Origin: Beroe forskalii
Lineage: Eukaryota > Ctenophora > Nuda > Beroida > Beroidae
Length of the DNA: 64,000 nucleotides
NCBI GenBank assembly: GCA_011033025.1
Contig: WFMF01000210.1
Span: forward strand, 231,572 to 295,571
Direction of reading: 5' to 3'
Each line of letters opens with the position of its first letter. Position 1 is the first letter of the stretch. The position numbers were made by a program, and so were the translations under genes. Shown piece after piece: positions 45,325 to 58,700 of this stretch. The notes beneath the pieces are model-generated. The model worked only from the letters and a program-made list of their open reading frames with translations. It was not told the origin of the DNA and made no database searches.

Positions 45325-46412
45325 ACCTTCTCTCGAATTTCATGCTATATAAATAATCACAGGGGCTTTTTGATCTTGTTTTTCTGTGATTGTATGCGAT
45401 TTCTAACCCGATAATTTTAAAGATATACCTATGCTATTTTATTGTTGTTTAATAATGCATGTGTGAAGATCACCGATTGAGCGAGGGCCCTTGATAAAAT
45501 GATGAAGACGCGCAAACTTTCGCGCACCAAATTTGGATATAAATTCTATCGAAGGTATGGCAAAATTGCGCGGCTTTTTCAATTTCAGGCCCTTTGTCAA
45601 GCGACCTGCACACATAATATGCGTAATAATGAGACATTAATGAGTTCATGAAATACTAAACAGAAGGAGGTATGAAACGTATTACTTTGATATTAGCTCT
45701 TACTTGAAACATCATAGTACCCGCCGCTTCTCTCTTGAGACCATTTCCAGTTTATCCTCGGAATATGTTTCTGTCCGTGTCCAGTTTCCACTTCTTGCAG
45801 TAACTTTAATAAAATAGCTTAGCAGCCTGATGATCTGCCCTGGGGATTGTTCACGTATTACGTAATTATTTACGCAATCATCGAGATTCGAGAGGTAGAG
45901 AGCTAACAAATACCTACCACAACGGTAAAAAATTGAATACGCAATACGTGAAAATTCCGATCCCATATTCCCACATAGGTACCACGTACCTTGGTCCGAA
46001 TCTTTTAGGTTCCTAGACTTCATTGGTCCATTGAACAATAACACCAGACCATCACCAAGCTTCTGACGATCTGAAACATTTTTAAAATATAAAATATTTT
46101 ATGAATCACTTAAATATGTCATGAGTTATATTATGTAACCACGATGATTCAAATTTTGCTTGAATGTTTGAGTTGCTCCAGTTTACTTAGCCTATACTGA
46201 GGTTACAAAACGTAAATTTTACATGCTGACTCACAGTGCTTTCCAAAACAGTAATTTTATTTTCGATTGTTATACTAACGGACGTTGTTTCTCAAATAGC
46301 ATTATTATGCTCACGATTTAAAGTTTAAAACTTCTCTTAGTTTTCTCATTTTTTTTCTCTTCAAAATCTACAAAATTATTTGAATTCCATGACAATTATT
46401 TTTGTTGTACAG
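45325..46412. other. No gene seen
   Basis: AT-rich DNA upstream of the five-exon gene; a 5' UTR exon may lie here because that gene's first coding exon begins right after an acceptor. Confidence 0.4.
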
Positions 46413-47882
46413 ATGACAGCAGAAGTGGTGGCATCTCTTCTAAGCTCATTAGACGTGGCTCAAACGTTTCCTAACAAGAGGAAAACCGGGTAAGCCTAGA
46501 AGTCAGTACTATTATTTAACAATTGAACTCAGTTTTTGTATTGTGACATGGCGTTCTATTTGGAGCAAGATACTGACATCGGTAAATGTTATAAAATCTT
46601 TTGGTTCCTTGAAATTGAAAAAGTTCAATTGCAGCTGTACAACTCAAAACACAAGATCAGACGAGAAGAAGAAGACAATTCAGGGTATTCGCAACTCCAT
46701 AATACTTCTAGATAAAGCTGTCAGTCTTCAAGCTAGTATTTTGGACAAGCCAGATCAGGAGGCTGTTCAGACGAATGGAGATGATCAAGAAATCAATTTG
46801 GTAAGCAAGTTTTTCGCAGCAAGTTCTAGTTGACTTTTAAAGCTACACTGCTTCAGTGCTTCATTTCCCTAACCCTTACCCTCCTCATAATTTCTGGATC
46901 CTAATGTAAGGAGTATTTTATGCAAATATAATGGATAATGTCAATAATTTATTTCCAGGAACAATTCAAAGACCCCATCCTACCTTATCGCAGAAGCAGC
47001 AGCTGCAGGGCACCACTAAGGACACTCTCAACGTTCTTCCTCCTCAGAAGCAGGGGAAACCCGTCTGATGTCAGGAGTGACAACAGCAGAAACCAGTCTG
47101 ATGTCAGGAGTGACAACAGCAGAAACCAGTCTGACTTTGTTGTCAGGAGTTCTAGGATAATTGACAACAGCAGAAACCATGGTAGTGTCAATCCCAGAAA
47201 AGAAATGGAATCTCAATCACATTGTGATCTTCTACAGTGAAATGATTTGTAGGACTCCGACTAGGATTCTATCTACATCTCCATGTGCATCAGAAACTGA
47301 AGATGGCGGCTTGATGTTCAAAGCTGATTGCCAGGGCACTTCACTTGCCAAACTCAGAATATCGTCAAGAAACATCAGTAGGGTGGATTCTCCTTTCTCC
47401 ATGGAGCTTGATCCATTATCACCCAATAAGGAGTGCAGCAACGAGAGCACAAAAAATGGGAAAGAATGTTGTAGGGAGAGCAGTGAAACTGGGCAGGGTC
47501 AGGAAACTGGGCGTGGTCAGCTGTTTGGGCGTGGCCAGGAAACTGGGCGTGGTCAGGAGGATTGTGATGATCCCGATCATAAGATGATTTCAATGCCATG
47601 TCATGAACACCTAGGTATGAGTGAAACGTGTTAGTAAAACATATTGTGATCGAAAATAAAATCAAATAAATTGAAAATAAAATTCCAATCAATGAAATGA
47701 AAATATTTGTCGGTTTGAAATTGAATGTAAGAAATTTGTGAAATTTAAATTCAAATTTAATCAGTTTTGATTCGATTCCATGGCTACCAAGCTTCAGCGT
47801 AATTTGAAAATTTTCAGATGGAAATGAGAGGAAAAGCCAATTGTTGCTATCACCGATTGAAACGCCGTGCCGAGATACCTAA
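46413..47882 (+). CDS. Unrecognised five-exon gene, 283 aa model
   Basis: Exons: 46413-46489 (acceptor GTTGTACAG directly before ATG), 46635-46800, 46959-47181, 47294-47614, 47818-47882 (TAA). Phases 2, 0, 1, 1 agree and the sum is exactly 284 codons. The N-terminal region is helical (MTAEVVASLLSSLDVAQTF; KKKTIQGIRNSIILLDKAVS). Exon 3 has two perfect 11-residue repeats, DVRSDNSRNQS, and a third degenerate one, in an Arg/Ser/Asn-rich region. Exon 4 is Ser/Cys-rich and ends with GQGQETGRGQ repeats. Low complexity suggests a disordered nuclear or cytoplasmic protein; there is no signal peptide. The intron at 47182-47293 is the weakest: without it the exon 3 frame stops at 47240. No family recognised. 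Confidence 0.52.
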
Positions 47883-49708
47883 CTTAGAGTTGCTGGAATC
47901 ATAAGAGCATAAGTGACTGCTTTGCATCCAAAAGACAGTTGTCTAAGAACCAGGCGATAGTGATGTCTTATGAAGCAGTTAAAAGTGACTGATTTCAACT
48001 TCAAGCAACTAAGTCAAAATGACTGACATGATTTCAAGCAACAAGGTGATTGATTATGATATGAATTTGAGATGGAACAGGAAGTTATACCAATTGCAAT
48101 ATTTAGTGTTCACTTTCGTTTCAATAATTTAGTATGGGAATTTTATCGTTTTGTTTCGCAATGTTATTTGACTTTATAGTATTTTTACCAATATTATCAT
48201 TATTTAAACATGCTACAAATATATTGGAATCATTTCTTACATTTGCAATTTGTAAATAGGTTAGACGGCAAATAAAACACGCAAAATTCTTTGAAATGAG
48301 TATAATAAATACAAAATACATGGCTTACTTGTTATCAAAAATAATTCAACTTATTTGTTTCAAACTTTTAAAATGTCATTTAATTAAACAGACTGACATG
48401 TTTCAGGCAATTGAAAAATACAAAATACATGTTATTGTTATCTTTTAACATTTAATTAAAATGACATGTCAATTGAAAGTTATCTTTCATTTTGCGGTCA
48501 GGACTCAGTGGAATATCTCAAAAGGACAAAATTTGATTTTTACAAAATGTGTATTGCAGTTTTGGCCATAGGTAATAGGTATGATAATGAAGGTTTGAAC
48601 TAATGAAAATAAATGTCCACATTGATAATAGATATAATAAAAAAATTGACGCCCAAAAAACAACTAATTTATAAAAAGATATTATCCAGTCAAACTCAAA
48701 TAGATTATAGGCTTTTAGATTTGAGATTTCAATTATCTTGTATCTACCAGAAAATAAAGGGAAAATAATTCAGAAACACATAAGTGAAGCAGCGTCAATC
48801 GCCTAACTTAATTTCCTCATTCCTTTTCAATATCTTGTCGGATCTTATTTGGGTGAACATAACAGACAAGGTTGATGATAATCCATGTCCAACTTGATTG
48901 TGTGACTCATTTTTACCACAAATCCATATTTTCTTCTGATATTTGCGTAGGAATTTTTCGTCCAAAAGATTTTGACTGAAATATTCCCATCGTGAGAGCA
49001 TAGATTTGAAAACGCAAGATCAATTGAGTTATGACTATGAGTACAATTGACAAAAGGCTTTGCACAGCAGCTTTACACCATGAATGACACCATAATTGAA
49101 ACTCGCATCCTCAAAGATCATGAGTCCATCTTATAACCATCGCAATTCACGTCCTCACAACAGAATATCATCATGGAACCACTGGTAGAGTGGTAGACGC
49201 CCCTTCCAGTCTTCCACCCGTCTTTCACTTCACCATATCACAAACTTTAACAATCTTTGCCCATTTAAACTTTTACAATCATGAGACCCGCAGAATACCT
49301 GGCACCAAGCCAAAGATCATGAAACAACTGGTAGGTGTTTCTTAGCTGTCGTAGAGAAGGGGTTATAGGCGTGACGATGGAAACACACCTTCTCCAAGAT
49401 CCATTCGTGGTTCCCGTATAGGTCAAGGTTCCTGAAATATTTTGTGGAATTTACTTAATACTCTGGCAAGTCCTACTATAAGTAAAGTACCACCGTAGCG
49501 GATCATCGCCAAGCGACCACAAACATAACCTGTACCTAAATTCTCGCGATTTACCGGGTGGCTGCTCAGTTTTGAATTTAGCCAATTAACACACTCTCCT
49601 CCATATTATTCTAACACATGAGACCCACGCGCCTGCGTGACTGTACCCCAATTCTGCCCCCCCCCCACGCGTAACTTTCTAACTTTATCTCACCTGTCTA
49701 ACATGATC
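47883..49708. other. No gene seen
   Basis: AT-rich. ACATGTTTCAGGCAATTGAAAAATACAAAATACATG-type fragments recur near 48300 and 48398-48430. A run of nine Cs lies near 49660. The satellite begins abruptly at about 49709. Confidence 0.4.
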
Positions 49709-52700
49709 CAGTCATGGATGGCGTGTAAATTTTCAGCTCAATCGGCCAAAGTTTTTCGATTTCGATCTTGGGTGCCTCAGAAATGAAGAACATCCTGGAT
49801 CACTGTTTTGAGAGGTAAAAATAGGTTTTTTGATTTTACAGGAAAACAAAGGAAAACTGGCGAATATCATTGGTTCAGTGGTTTCCAGGCGAATAATTTA
49901 TGACCAGATACACTTCTATTTGACCACCCTTGAGACATCTACGCCCAATAAGGGGCGAAAAAGGCAGTTTTAAGCCGAAAACGCGATTTTAACCCCCATA
50001 ACAGACAGAAAATGGCTGATTTCGGGATTCTGAAGTATGGTATGTCTTTCTTAGGTCGTCCATGGATGGCGTGCAAATTTTCAGCTCAATCGGCCAAAGT
50101 TTTTCGATTTCGGATCTTGGGTGCCTCAGAAATGAAGAACATCCTGGATCACTGTTTTGAGAGATAAAATAGGGTTTTTTTGGATTTTACAGGAAAACAA
50201 AGGAAAACTGGCGAATATCATTGGTTCAGTGGTTTCAGGCGAATAATTTATTACCAGATACACTTCTATTTGACCACCCATGAGACATCTACGCCCAATA
50301 AGGGGCGAAATAAGGCAGTTTTTAAGCCGAAAACGCGATTTTAACCCCCCATAACAGACAGAAAATGGCTGATTTCGGGATTCTGAAGTATGGTATGTCT
50401 TTCTTAGGTCGTCCATGGATGGCGTGCAAATTTTCAGCTCAATCGGCCAAAGTTTTTCGATTTCGGATCTTGGGTGCCTCAGAAATGAAGAACATCCTGG
50501 ATCACTGTTTTGAGATGTAAAAATAGAGTTTTTTGGATTTTAAAGGAAAACAAAGGAAAACTGGCGAATATCATTGGTTCAGTGGTTTCAGGCGAACAAT
50601 TTATGACCAGATACACTTCTATTTGACCACCCATGAGACATCTACGCCCAATAAGGGGCGAAAAAGGCAGTTTTAAGCCGAAAACGCGATTTTAACCCCC
50701 CATAACAGACAGAAAATGGCTGATTTCGGGATTCTGAAGTATGGTATGTCTTTCTTAGGTCGTCCATGGATGGCGTGCAAATTTTCAGCTCAATCGGCCA
50801 AAGTTTTTCGATTTCGGATCTTGGGTGCCTCAGAAATGAAGAACGTCCTGATCACTGTTTTGAGAGGTAAAATAGGGTTTTTTGATTTTACAGGAAAACA
50901 AAGGAAAACTGGCGAATATCATTGGTTTAGTGGTTTCAGGCGCATAATTTATGACCAGATACACTTCTATTTGACCACCCATGAGACATCTACGCCCAAT
51001 AAGGGGCGAAAAAGGCAGTTTTTAAGCCGAAAAACGATTTTAACCCCCCCCATAACAGACAGAAAATGGCTGATTTCGGGATTCTGAAGTATGGTATGTC
51101 TTTCTTAGGTCGTCCATGGATGGCGTGCAAATTTTCAGCTCAATCGGCCAAAGTTTTTCGATTTCGGATCTTGGGTGCCTCAGAAATGAAGAACATCCTG
51201 GATCACTGTTTTGAGAGGTAAAAATAGGGTTTTTGGATTTTACAGGAAAACAAAGGAAAACTGGCGAATATCATTGGTTCAGTGGTTTCAGGCGCATAAT
51301 TTATGACCAGATACACTTCTATTTGACCACCCATGAGACATCTACGCCCAATAAGGGGCGAGAAAAGGCAGTTTTTAAGCCGAAAAACGCGATCTTAATC
51401 CCCCATAACAGACAGAAAATGGCTGATTTCGGATTTTGAAGTATGGTATGTCTTTCTTAGGTCGTCCATGGATGGCGTGCAAATTTTCAGCTCAATCGGC
51501 CAAAGCTTTTCGATTTCGGATCTTGGGTGCCTCAGAAATGAAGAACATCCTGGATCACTGTTTTGAGAGGTAAAAATAGGGTTTTTTGGATTTACAGGAA
51601 AACAAAGCGAAAACTGGCAAATATCATTGGTTCAGTGGTTTCAGGCGCATAATTTATGACCAGATACACTTCTATTTGACCACCCATGAGACATCTACGC
51701 CCAATAAGGGGCGAAAAAGGCAGTTTTTAAGCCGAAAACGCGATTTTAACCCCCCATAACAGACAGAAAATGGCTGATTTCGGGATTCTGAAGTATGGTA
51801 TGTCTTTCTTAGGTCGTCCATGGATGGCGTGCAAATTTTCAGCTCAATCGGCCAAAGCTTTTCGATTTCGGATCTTGGGTGCCTCAGAAATGAAGAACAT
51901 CCTGGATCACTGTTTTGAGAGGTAAAAATAGGGTTTTTTGGATTTTACAGGAAAACAAAGGAAAACTGGCGAATATCATTGGTTCAGTGGTTTCAGGCGA
52001 ACAATTTATGACCAGATACACTTCTATTTGACCACCCATGAGACATCTACGCCCAATAAGGGGCGAAAAAGGCAGTTTTTAAGCCGAAAACGCGATTTTA
52101 ACCCCCATAACAGACAGAAAATGGCTGATTTCGGGATTCTGAAGTATGGTATGTCTTTCTTAGGTCGTCCATGGATGGCGTGCAAATTTTCAGCTCAATC
52201 GGCCAAAGTTTTCGATTGCGGATCTTGGGTGCCTCAGAAATGAAGAACATCCTGGATCACTGTTTTGAGAGGTAAAATAGGGTTTTTGATTTTACAGGAA
52301 AACAAAGGAAAACTGGCGAATATCATTGGTTCAGTGGTTTCAGGCGCATAATTTATGACCAGATACACTTCTATTTGACCACCCATGAGACATCTACGCC
52401 CAATAAGGGCGAAAAAGGCAGTTTTTAAGCCGAAAACGCGATTTTAACCCCCATAACAGACAGAAAATGGCTGATTTCGGGATTCTGAAGTATGGTATGT
52501 CTTTCTTAGGTCGTCCATGGATGGCGTGTGCAATTTTCAGCTCAATCGGCCAAAGCTTTTCGATTTCGGATCTTGGGTGCCTCAGAAATGAAGAACATCC
52601 TGGATCACTGTTTTGAGAGGTAAAAATAGGGTTTTTGGATTTTACAGGAAAACAAAGGAAAACTGGCGAATATCATTGGTTCAGTGGTTTCAGGCGCATA

Positions 52701-55700
52701 ATTTATGACCAGATACACTTCTATTTGACCACCCATGAGACATCTACGCCCAATAAGGGCGAAAAAAGGCAGTTTTTAAGCCGAAAAACGCGATTTTAAC
52801 CCCCCCATAACAGACAGAAAATGGCTGATTTCGGGATTCTGAAGTATGGTATGTCTTTCTTAGGTCGTCCATGGATGGCGTGCAAATTTTCAGCTCAATC
52901 GGCCAAAGCTTTTCGATTTCGGATCTTGGGTGCCTCAGAAATGAAGAACATCCTGGATCACTGTTTTGAGAGGTAAAAATAGGGTTTTTTGGATTTTACA
53001 GGAAAACAAAGGAAAACAAAGGAAAACTGGCGAATATCATTGGTTCAGTGGTTTCAGGCGCATAATTTATGACCAGATACACTTCTATTTGACCACCCAT
53101 GAGACATCTACGCCCAATAAGGGGCGAAAAAAGGCAGTTTTTAAGCCGAAAAACGCGATTTTAACCCCCCATAACAGACAGAAAATGGCTGATTTGTTCG
53201 ATTCTGAAGTATGGTATGTCTTTCTTAGGTCGTCCATGGATGGCGTGCAAATTTTCAGCTCAATCGGCCAAAGCTTTTCGATTTCGGATCTTGGGTGCCT
53301 CAGAAATGAAGAACATCCTGGATCACTGTTTTGAGAGGTAAAATAGGGTTTTTGGATTTTACAGGAAAACAAAGGAAAACTGGCGAATATCATTGGTTCA
53401 GTGGTTTCAGGCGCATAATTTATGACCAGATACACTTCTATTTGACCACCCATGAGACATCTACGCCCAATAAGGGGCGAAAAAGGCAGTTTTTAAGCCG
53501 AAAACGCGATTTTAACCCCCATAACAGACAGAAAATGGCTGATTTCGGGATTCTGAAGTATGGTATGTCTTTCTTAGGTCGTCCATGGATGGCGCAAAAA
53601 TTTTCAGCTCAATCGGCCAAAGTTTTTTCGATTTCGGATCTTGGGTGCCTCAGAAATGAAGAACATCCTGGATCACTGTTTTGAGAGGTAAAAATAGGGT
53701 TTTTTGGATTTTACAGGAAAACAAAGGAAAACTGGCGAATATCATTGGTTCAGTGGTTTCAGGCGCGGAGTAATTTATGACCAGATACACTTCTATTTGA
53801 CCACCCATGAGACATCTACGCCCAATAAGGGCGAAAAAGGCAGTTTTTAAGCCGAAAACGCGATTTTAACCCCCCATAAGAGACAGAAAATGGCTGATTT
53901 CGGGATTCTGAAGTATGGTATGTCTTTCTTAGGTCGTCCATGGATGGCGTGCAAATTTTCAGCTCAATCGGCCACAAGTTTTTCGATTTCGGATCTTGGG
54001 TGCCTCAGAAATGAAGAACATCCTGATCACTGTTTTGAGAGGTAAAAATAGGGTTTTTTGATTTTACAGGAAAACAAAGGAAAACTGGCGAATATCATTG
54101 GTTCAGTGGTTTCAGGCGCATAATTTATGACCAGATACACTTCTATTTGACCACCCATGAGACATCTACGCCCAATAAGGGGCAGAAAAAAGGCAGTTTT
54201 TAAGCCGAAAACGCGATTTTAACCCCCCCATAACAGACAGAAAATGGCTGATTTCGGGATTCTGAAGTATGGTATGTCTTTCTTAGTTCATCCATGGATG
54301 GCGTGCAAATTTTCAACTCAATTGCCCCAAGTTTTTCGATTTCGGATCTTGGTGCCTCAGAAATGAAGAACATCCTGGATCACTGTTTTGAGAGGTAAAA
54401 ATAGGGTTTTTTGATTTTACAGGAAAACAAAGGAAAACTGGCGAATATCATTGGTTCAGTGGTTTCAGGCGCATAATTTATGACCAGATACACTTCTATT
54501 TGACCACCCATGAGACATCTACGCCCAATAAGGGGCGAAAAAGGCAGTTTTTAAGCCGAAAACGCGATTTTAACCCCCCAACAGACAGAAAATGGCTGAT
54601 TTCGGGATTCTGAAGTATGGTATGTCTTTCTTAGGTCGTCCATGGATGGCGTGCAAATTTTCAGCTCAATCGGCCAAAGCTTTTCGATTTCGGATCTTGG
54701 GTGCCTCAGAAATGAAGAACATCCTGGATCACTGTTTTGAGAGGTAAAAATAGGGTTTTTGGATTTTACAGGAAAACAAAGGAAAACTGGCGAATATCAT
54801 TGGTTCAGTGGTTTCAGGCGCATAATTTATGACCAGATACACTTCTATTTGACCACCCATGAGACATCTACGCCCAATAAGGGGCGAAAAAGGCAGTTTT
54901 TAAGCCGAAAACGCGATTTTAACCCCCATAACAGACAGAAAATGGCTGATTTCGGATTCTGAAGTATGGTATGTCTTTTCTTAGGTCGTCCATGGATGGG
55001 CGTGCAAATTTTCAGCTCAATCGGCCAAAGCTTTTCGATTTCGGATCTTGGGTGCCTCAGAAATGAAGAACATCCTGGATCACTGTTTTGAGAGGTAAAA
55101 ATAGGGTTTTTTGGATTTTACAGGAAAACAAAGGAAAACTGGCGAATATCATTGGTTCAGTGGTTTCAGGCGCATAATTTATGACCAGATACACTTCTAT
55201 TTGACCACCCATGAGACATCTACGACCAATAAGGGCGAAAAAGGCAGTTTTTAAGCCGAAAAACGCGATTTCAACCCCCCATAACAGACAGAAAATGGCT
55301 GATTTCGGGATTCTGAAGTATGGTATGTCTTTCTTAGGTCGTCCATGGATGGCGTGCAAATTTTCAGCTCAATCGGCCAAAGCTTTTTTCGGATCTTGGG
55401 TGCCTCAGAAAAATGAAGAACATCCTGATCACTGTTTTGAGAGGTAAAAATAGGGTTTTTGGATTTTACAGGAAAACAAAGGAAAACTGGCGAATATCAT
55501 TGGTTCAGTGGTTTCAGGCGCATAATTTATGACCAGATACACTTCTATTTGACCACCCATGAGATCTACGCCCAATAAGGGGCGAAAAAGGCAGTTTTAA
55601 GCCGAAAACGCGATTTTAACCCCCCACAACAGACAGAAAATGGCTGATTTCGGGATTCTGAAGTATGGTATGTCTTTCTTAGGTCGTCCATGGATGGCGT

Positions 55701-58700
55701 GCAAATTTTCAGCTCAATCGGCCAAAGCTTTTCGATTTCGGATCTTGGGTGCCTCAGAAATGAAGAACATCCTGGATCACTGTTTTGAGAGGTAAAAATA
55801 GGGTTTTTTGGATTTTACAGGAAAACAAAGGAAAACTGGCGAATATCATTGGTTCAGTGGTTTCAGGCTTATAATTTATGACCAGATACACTTCTATTTG
55901 ACCACCCATGAGACATCTACGCCCAATAAGGGGCGAAAAAAAAGCAGTTTTTAAGCCGAAAAACGCGATTTTAACCCCCCATAACAGACAGAAAATGGCT
56001 GATTTCGGGATTCTGAAGTATGGTATGTCTTTCTTAGGTCGTCCATGGATGGCGTGCAAATTTTCAGCTCAATCGGCCAAAGCTTTTCGATTTCGGATCT
56101 TGGGTGCCTCAGAAATGAAGAACATCCTGGATCACTGTTTTGAGAGGTAAAAATAGGGTTTTTTGGATTTTACAGGAAAACAAAGGAAAACTGGCGAATA
56201 TCATTGGTTCAGTGGTTTCAGGCGCATAATTTATGACCAGATACACTTCTATTTGACCACCCATGAGACATCTACGCCCAATAAGGGGCGAAAAAGGCAG
56301 TTTTTAAGCCGAAAACGCGATTTTAACCCCCCATAACAGACAGAAAAATGGCTGATTTCGGGATTCTGAAGTATGGTATGTCTTTCTTAGGTCGTCCATG
56401 GATGGCGTGCAAATTTTCAGCTCAATCGGCCAAAGCTTTTCGATTTCGGATCTTGGGTGCCTCAGAAATGAAGAACATCCTGGATCACTGTTTTGAGAGG
56501 TAAAAAAAGGGTTTTTTGGATTTTACAGGAAAACAAAGGAAAACTGGCGAATATCATTGGTTCAGTGGTTTCAGGCGCATAATTTATGACCAGATACACT
56601 TCTATTTGACCACCCATGAGACATCTACGCCCAATAAGGGGCGAAAAAAGGCAGTTTTTAAGCCGAAAACGCGATTTTAACCCCCCATAACAGACAGAAA
56701 ATGGCTGATTTCGGGATTCTGAAGTATGGTATGTCTTTCTTAGGTCGTCCATGGATGGCGTGCAAATTTTCAGCTCAATCGGCCAAAGCTTTCGATTTTT
56801 CGGATCTTGGGTGCCTCAGAAATGAAGAACATCCTGGATCACTGTTTTGAGAGGTAAAATAGGGTTTTTTGGATTTTACAGGAAAACAAAGGAAAACTGG
56901 GCGAATATCATTGGTTCAGTGGTTTCAGGCGCATAATTTATGACCAGATACACTTCTATTTGACCACCCATGAGACATCTACGCCCAATAAGGGGAAAAA
57001 AAGGCAGTTTTTAAGCCGAAAACGCGATTTTAACCCCCCATAACAGACAGAAAATGGCTGATTTCGGGATTCTGAAGTATGGTATGTCTTTCTTAGGTCG
57101 TCCATGGATGGCGTGCAAATTTTCAGCTCAATCGGCCAAAGTTTTTCGATTTCGGATCTTGGGTGCCTCAGAAATGAAGAACATCACTGTTTTGAGAGAT
57201 AAAATAGGGTTTTTTGGATTTTACAGGAAAACAAAGGAAAACTGGCGAATATCATTGGTTCAGTGGTTTCAGGCGCATAATTTATGACCAGATACACTTC
57301 TATTTGACCACCCATGAGACATCTACGCCCAATAAGGGGCGAAAAAGGCAGTTTTTAAGCCGAAAACGCGATTTTAAACCCCCCCATAACAGACAGAAAA
57401 TGGCTGATTTCGGGATTCTGAAGTATGGTATGTCTTTCTTAGGTCGTCCATGGATGGCGTGCAAATTTTCAGCTTTTCGATTTCGGATCTTGGGTGCCTC
57501 AGAAATGAAGAACATCCTGGATCACTGTTTTGAGAGGTAAAAATAGGGTTTTTGGATTTTACAGGAAAACAAAGGAAAACTGGCGAATATCATTGGTTCA
57601 GTGGTTTCAGGCGCATAATTTATGACCAGATACACTTCTATTTGACCACCCATGAGACATCTACGCCCAATAAGGGGCGAAAAAGGCAGTTTTTAAGCCG
57701 AAAACGCGATTTTAACCCCCATAACAGACAGAAAATGGCTGATTTCGGGATTCTGAAGTATGGTATGTCTTTCTTAGGTCGTCCATGGATGGCGTGCAAA
57801 TTTTCAGCTCAATCGGCCAAAGCTTTTCGATTTCGGATCTTGGGTGCCTCAGAAATGAAGAACATCCTGGATCACTGTTTTGAGAGGTAAAATAGGTTTT
57901 TTGGATTTTACAGGAAAACAAAGGAAAACTGGCGAATATCATTGGTTCAGTGGTTTCAGGCGCATAATTTATGACCAGATACACTTCTATTTGACCACCC
58001 ATGAGACATCTACGCCCAATAAGGGGCGAAAAAGGCAGTTTTTAAGCCGAAAACGCGATTTTAACCCCCATAACAGACAGAAAATGGCTGATTTCGGGAA
58101 TCTGAAGTATGGTATGTCTTTCTTAGGTCGTCCATGGATGGCGTGCAAATTTTCAGCTCAATCGGCCAAAGCTTTTCGATTTCGGATCTTGGTGCCTCAG
58201 AAAATGAAGAACATCCTGATCACTGTTTTGAGAGGTAAAAATAGGGTTTTTTGGATTTTACAGGAAAACAAAGGAAAACTGGCGAATATCATTGGTTCAG
58301 TGGTTTCAGGCGCATAATTTATGACCAGATACACTTCTATTTGACCACCCCCATGAGACATCTACGCCCAATAAGGGGCGAAAAAGGCAGTTTTTAAGCC
58401 GAAAACGCGATTTTAACCCCCATAACAGACAGAAAATGGCTGATTTCGGGATTCTGAAGTATGGTATGTCTTTCTTAGGTCGTCCATGGATGGCGTGCAA
58501 ATTTTCAGCTCAATCGGCCAAAGCTTTTCGATTTCGGATCTTGGGTGCCTCAGAAATGAAGAACATCCTGGATCACTGTTTTGAGAGGTAAAAATAGGGT
58601 TTTTGATTTTACAGGAAAACAAAGGAAAACTGGCGAATATCATTGGTTCAGTGGTTTCAGGCGCATAATTTATGACCAGATACACTTCTATTTGACCACC

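Noticed and set aside
49855..49895. TGGTTCAGTGG in the satellite unit as a Pol III A box
   Set aside because: It fits the A-box pattern loosely, but no B box (GGTTCGANNCC) follows at a suitable distance and the region does not fold as a tRNA.
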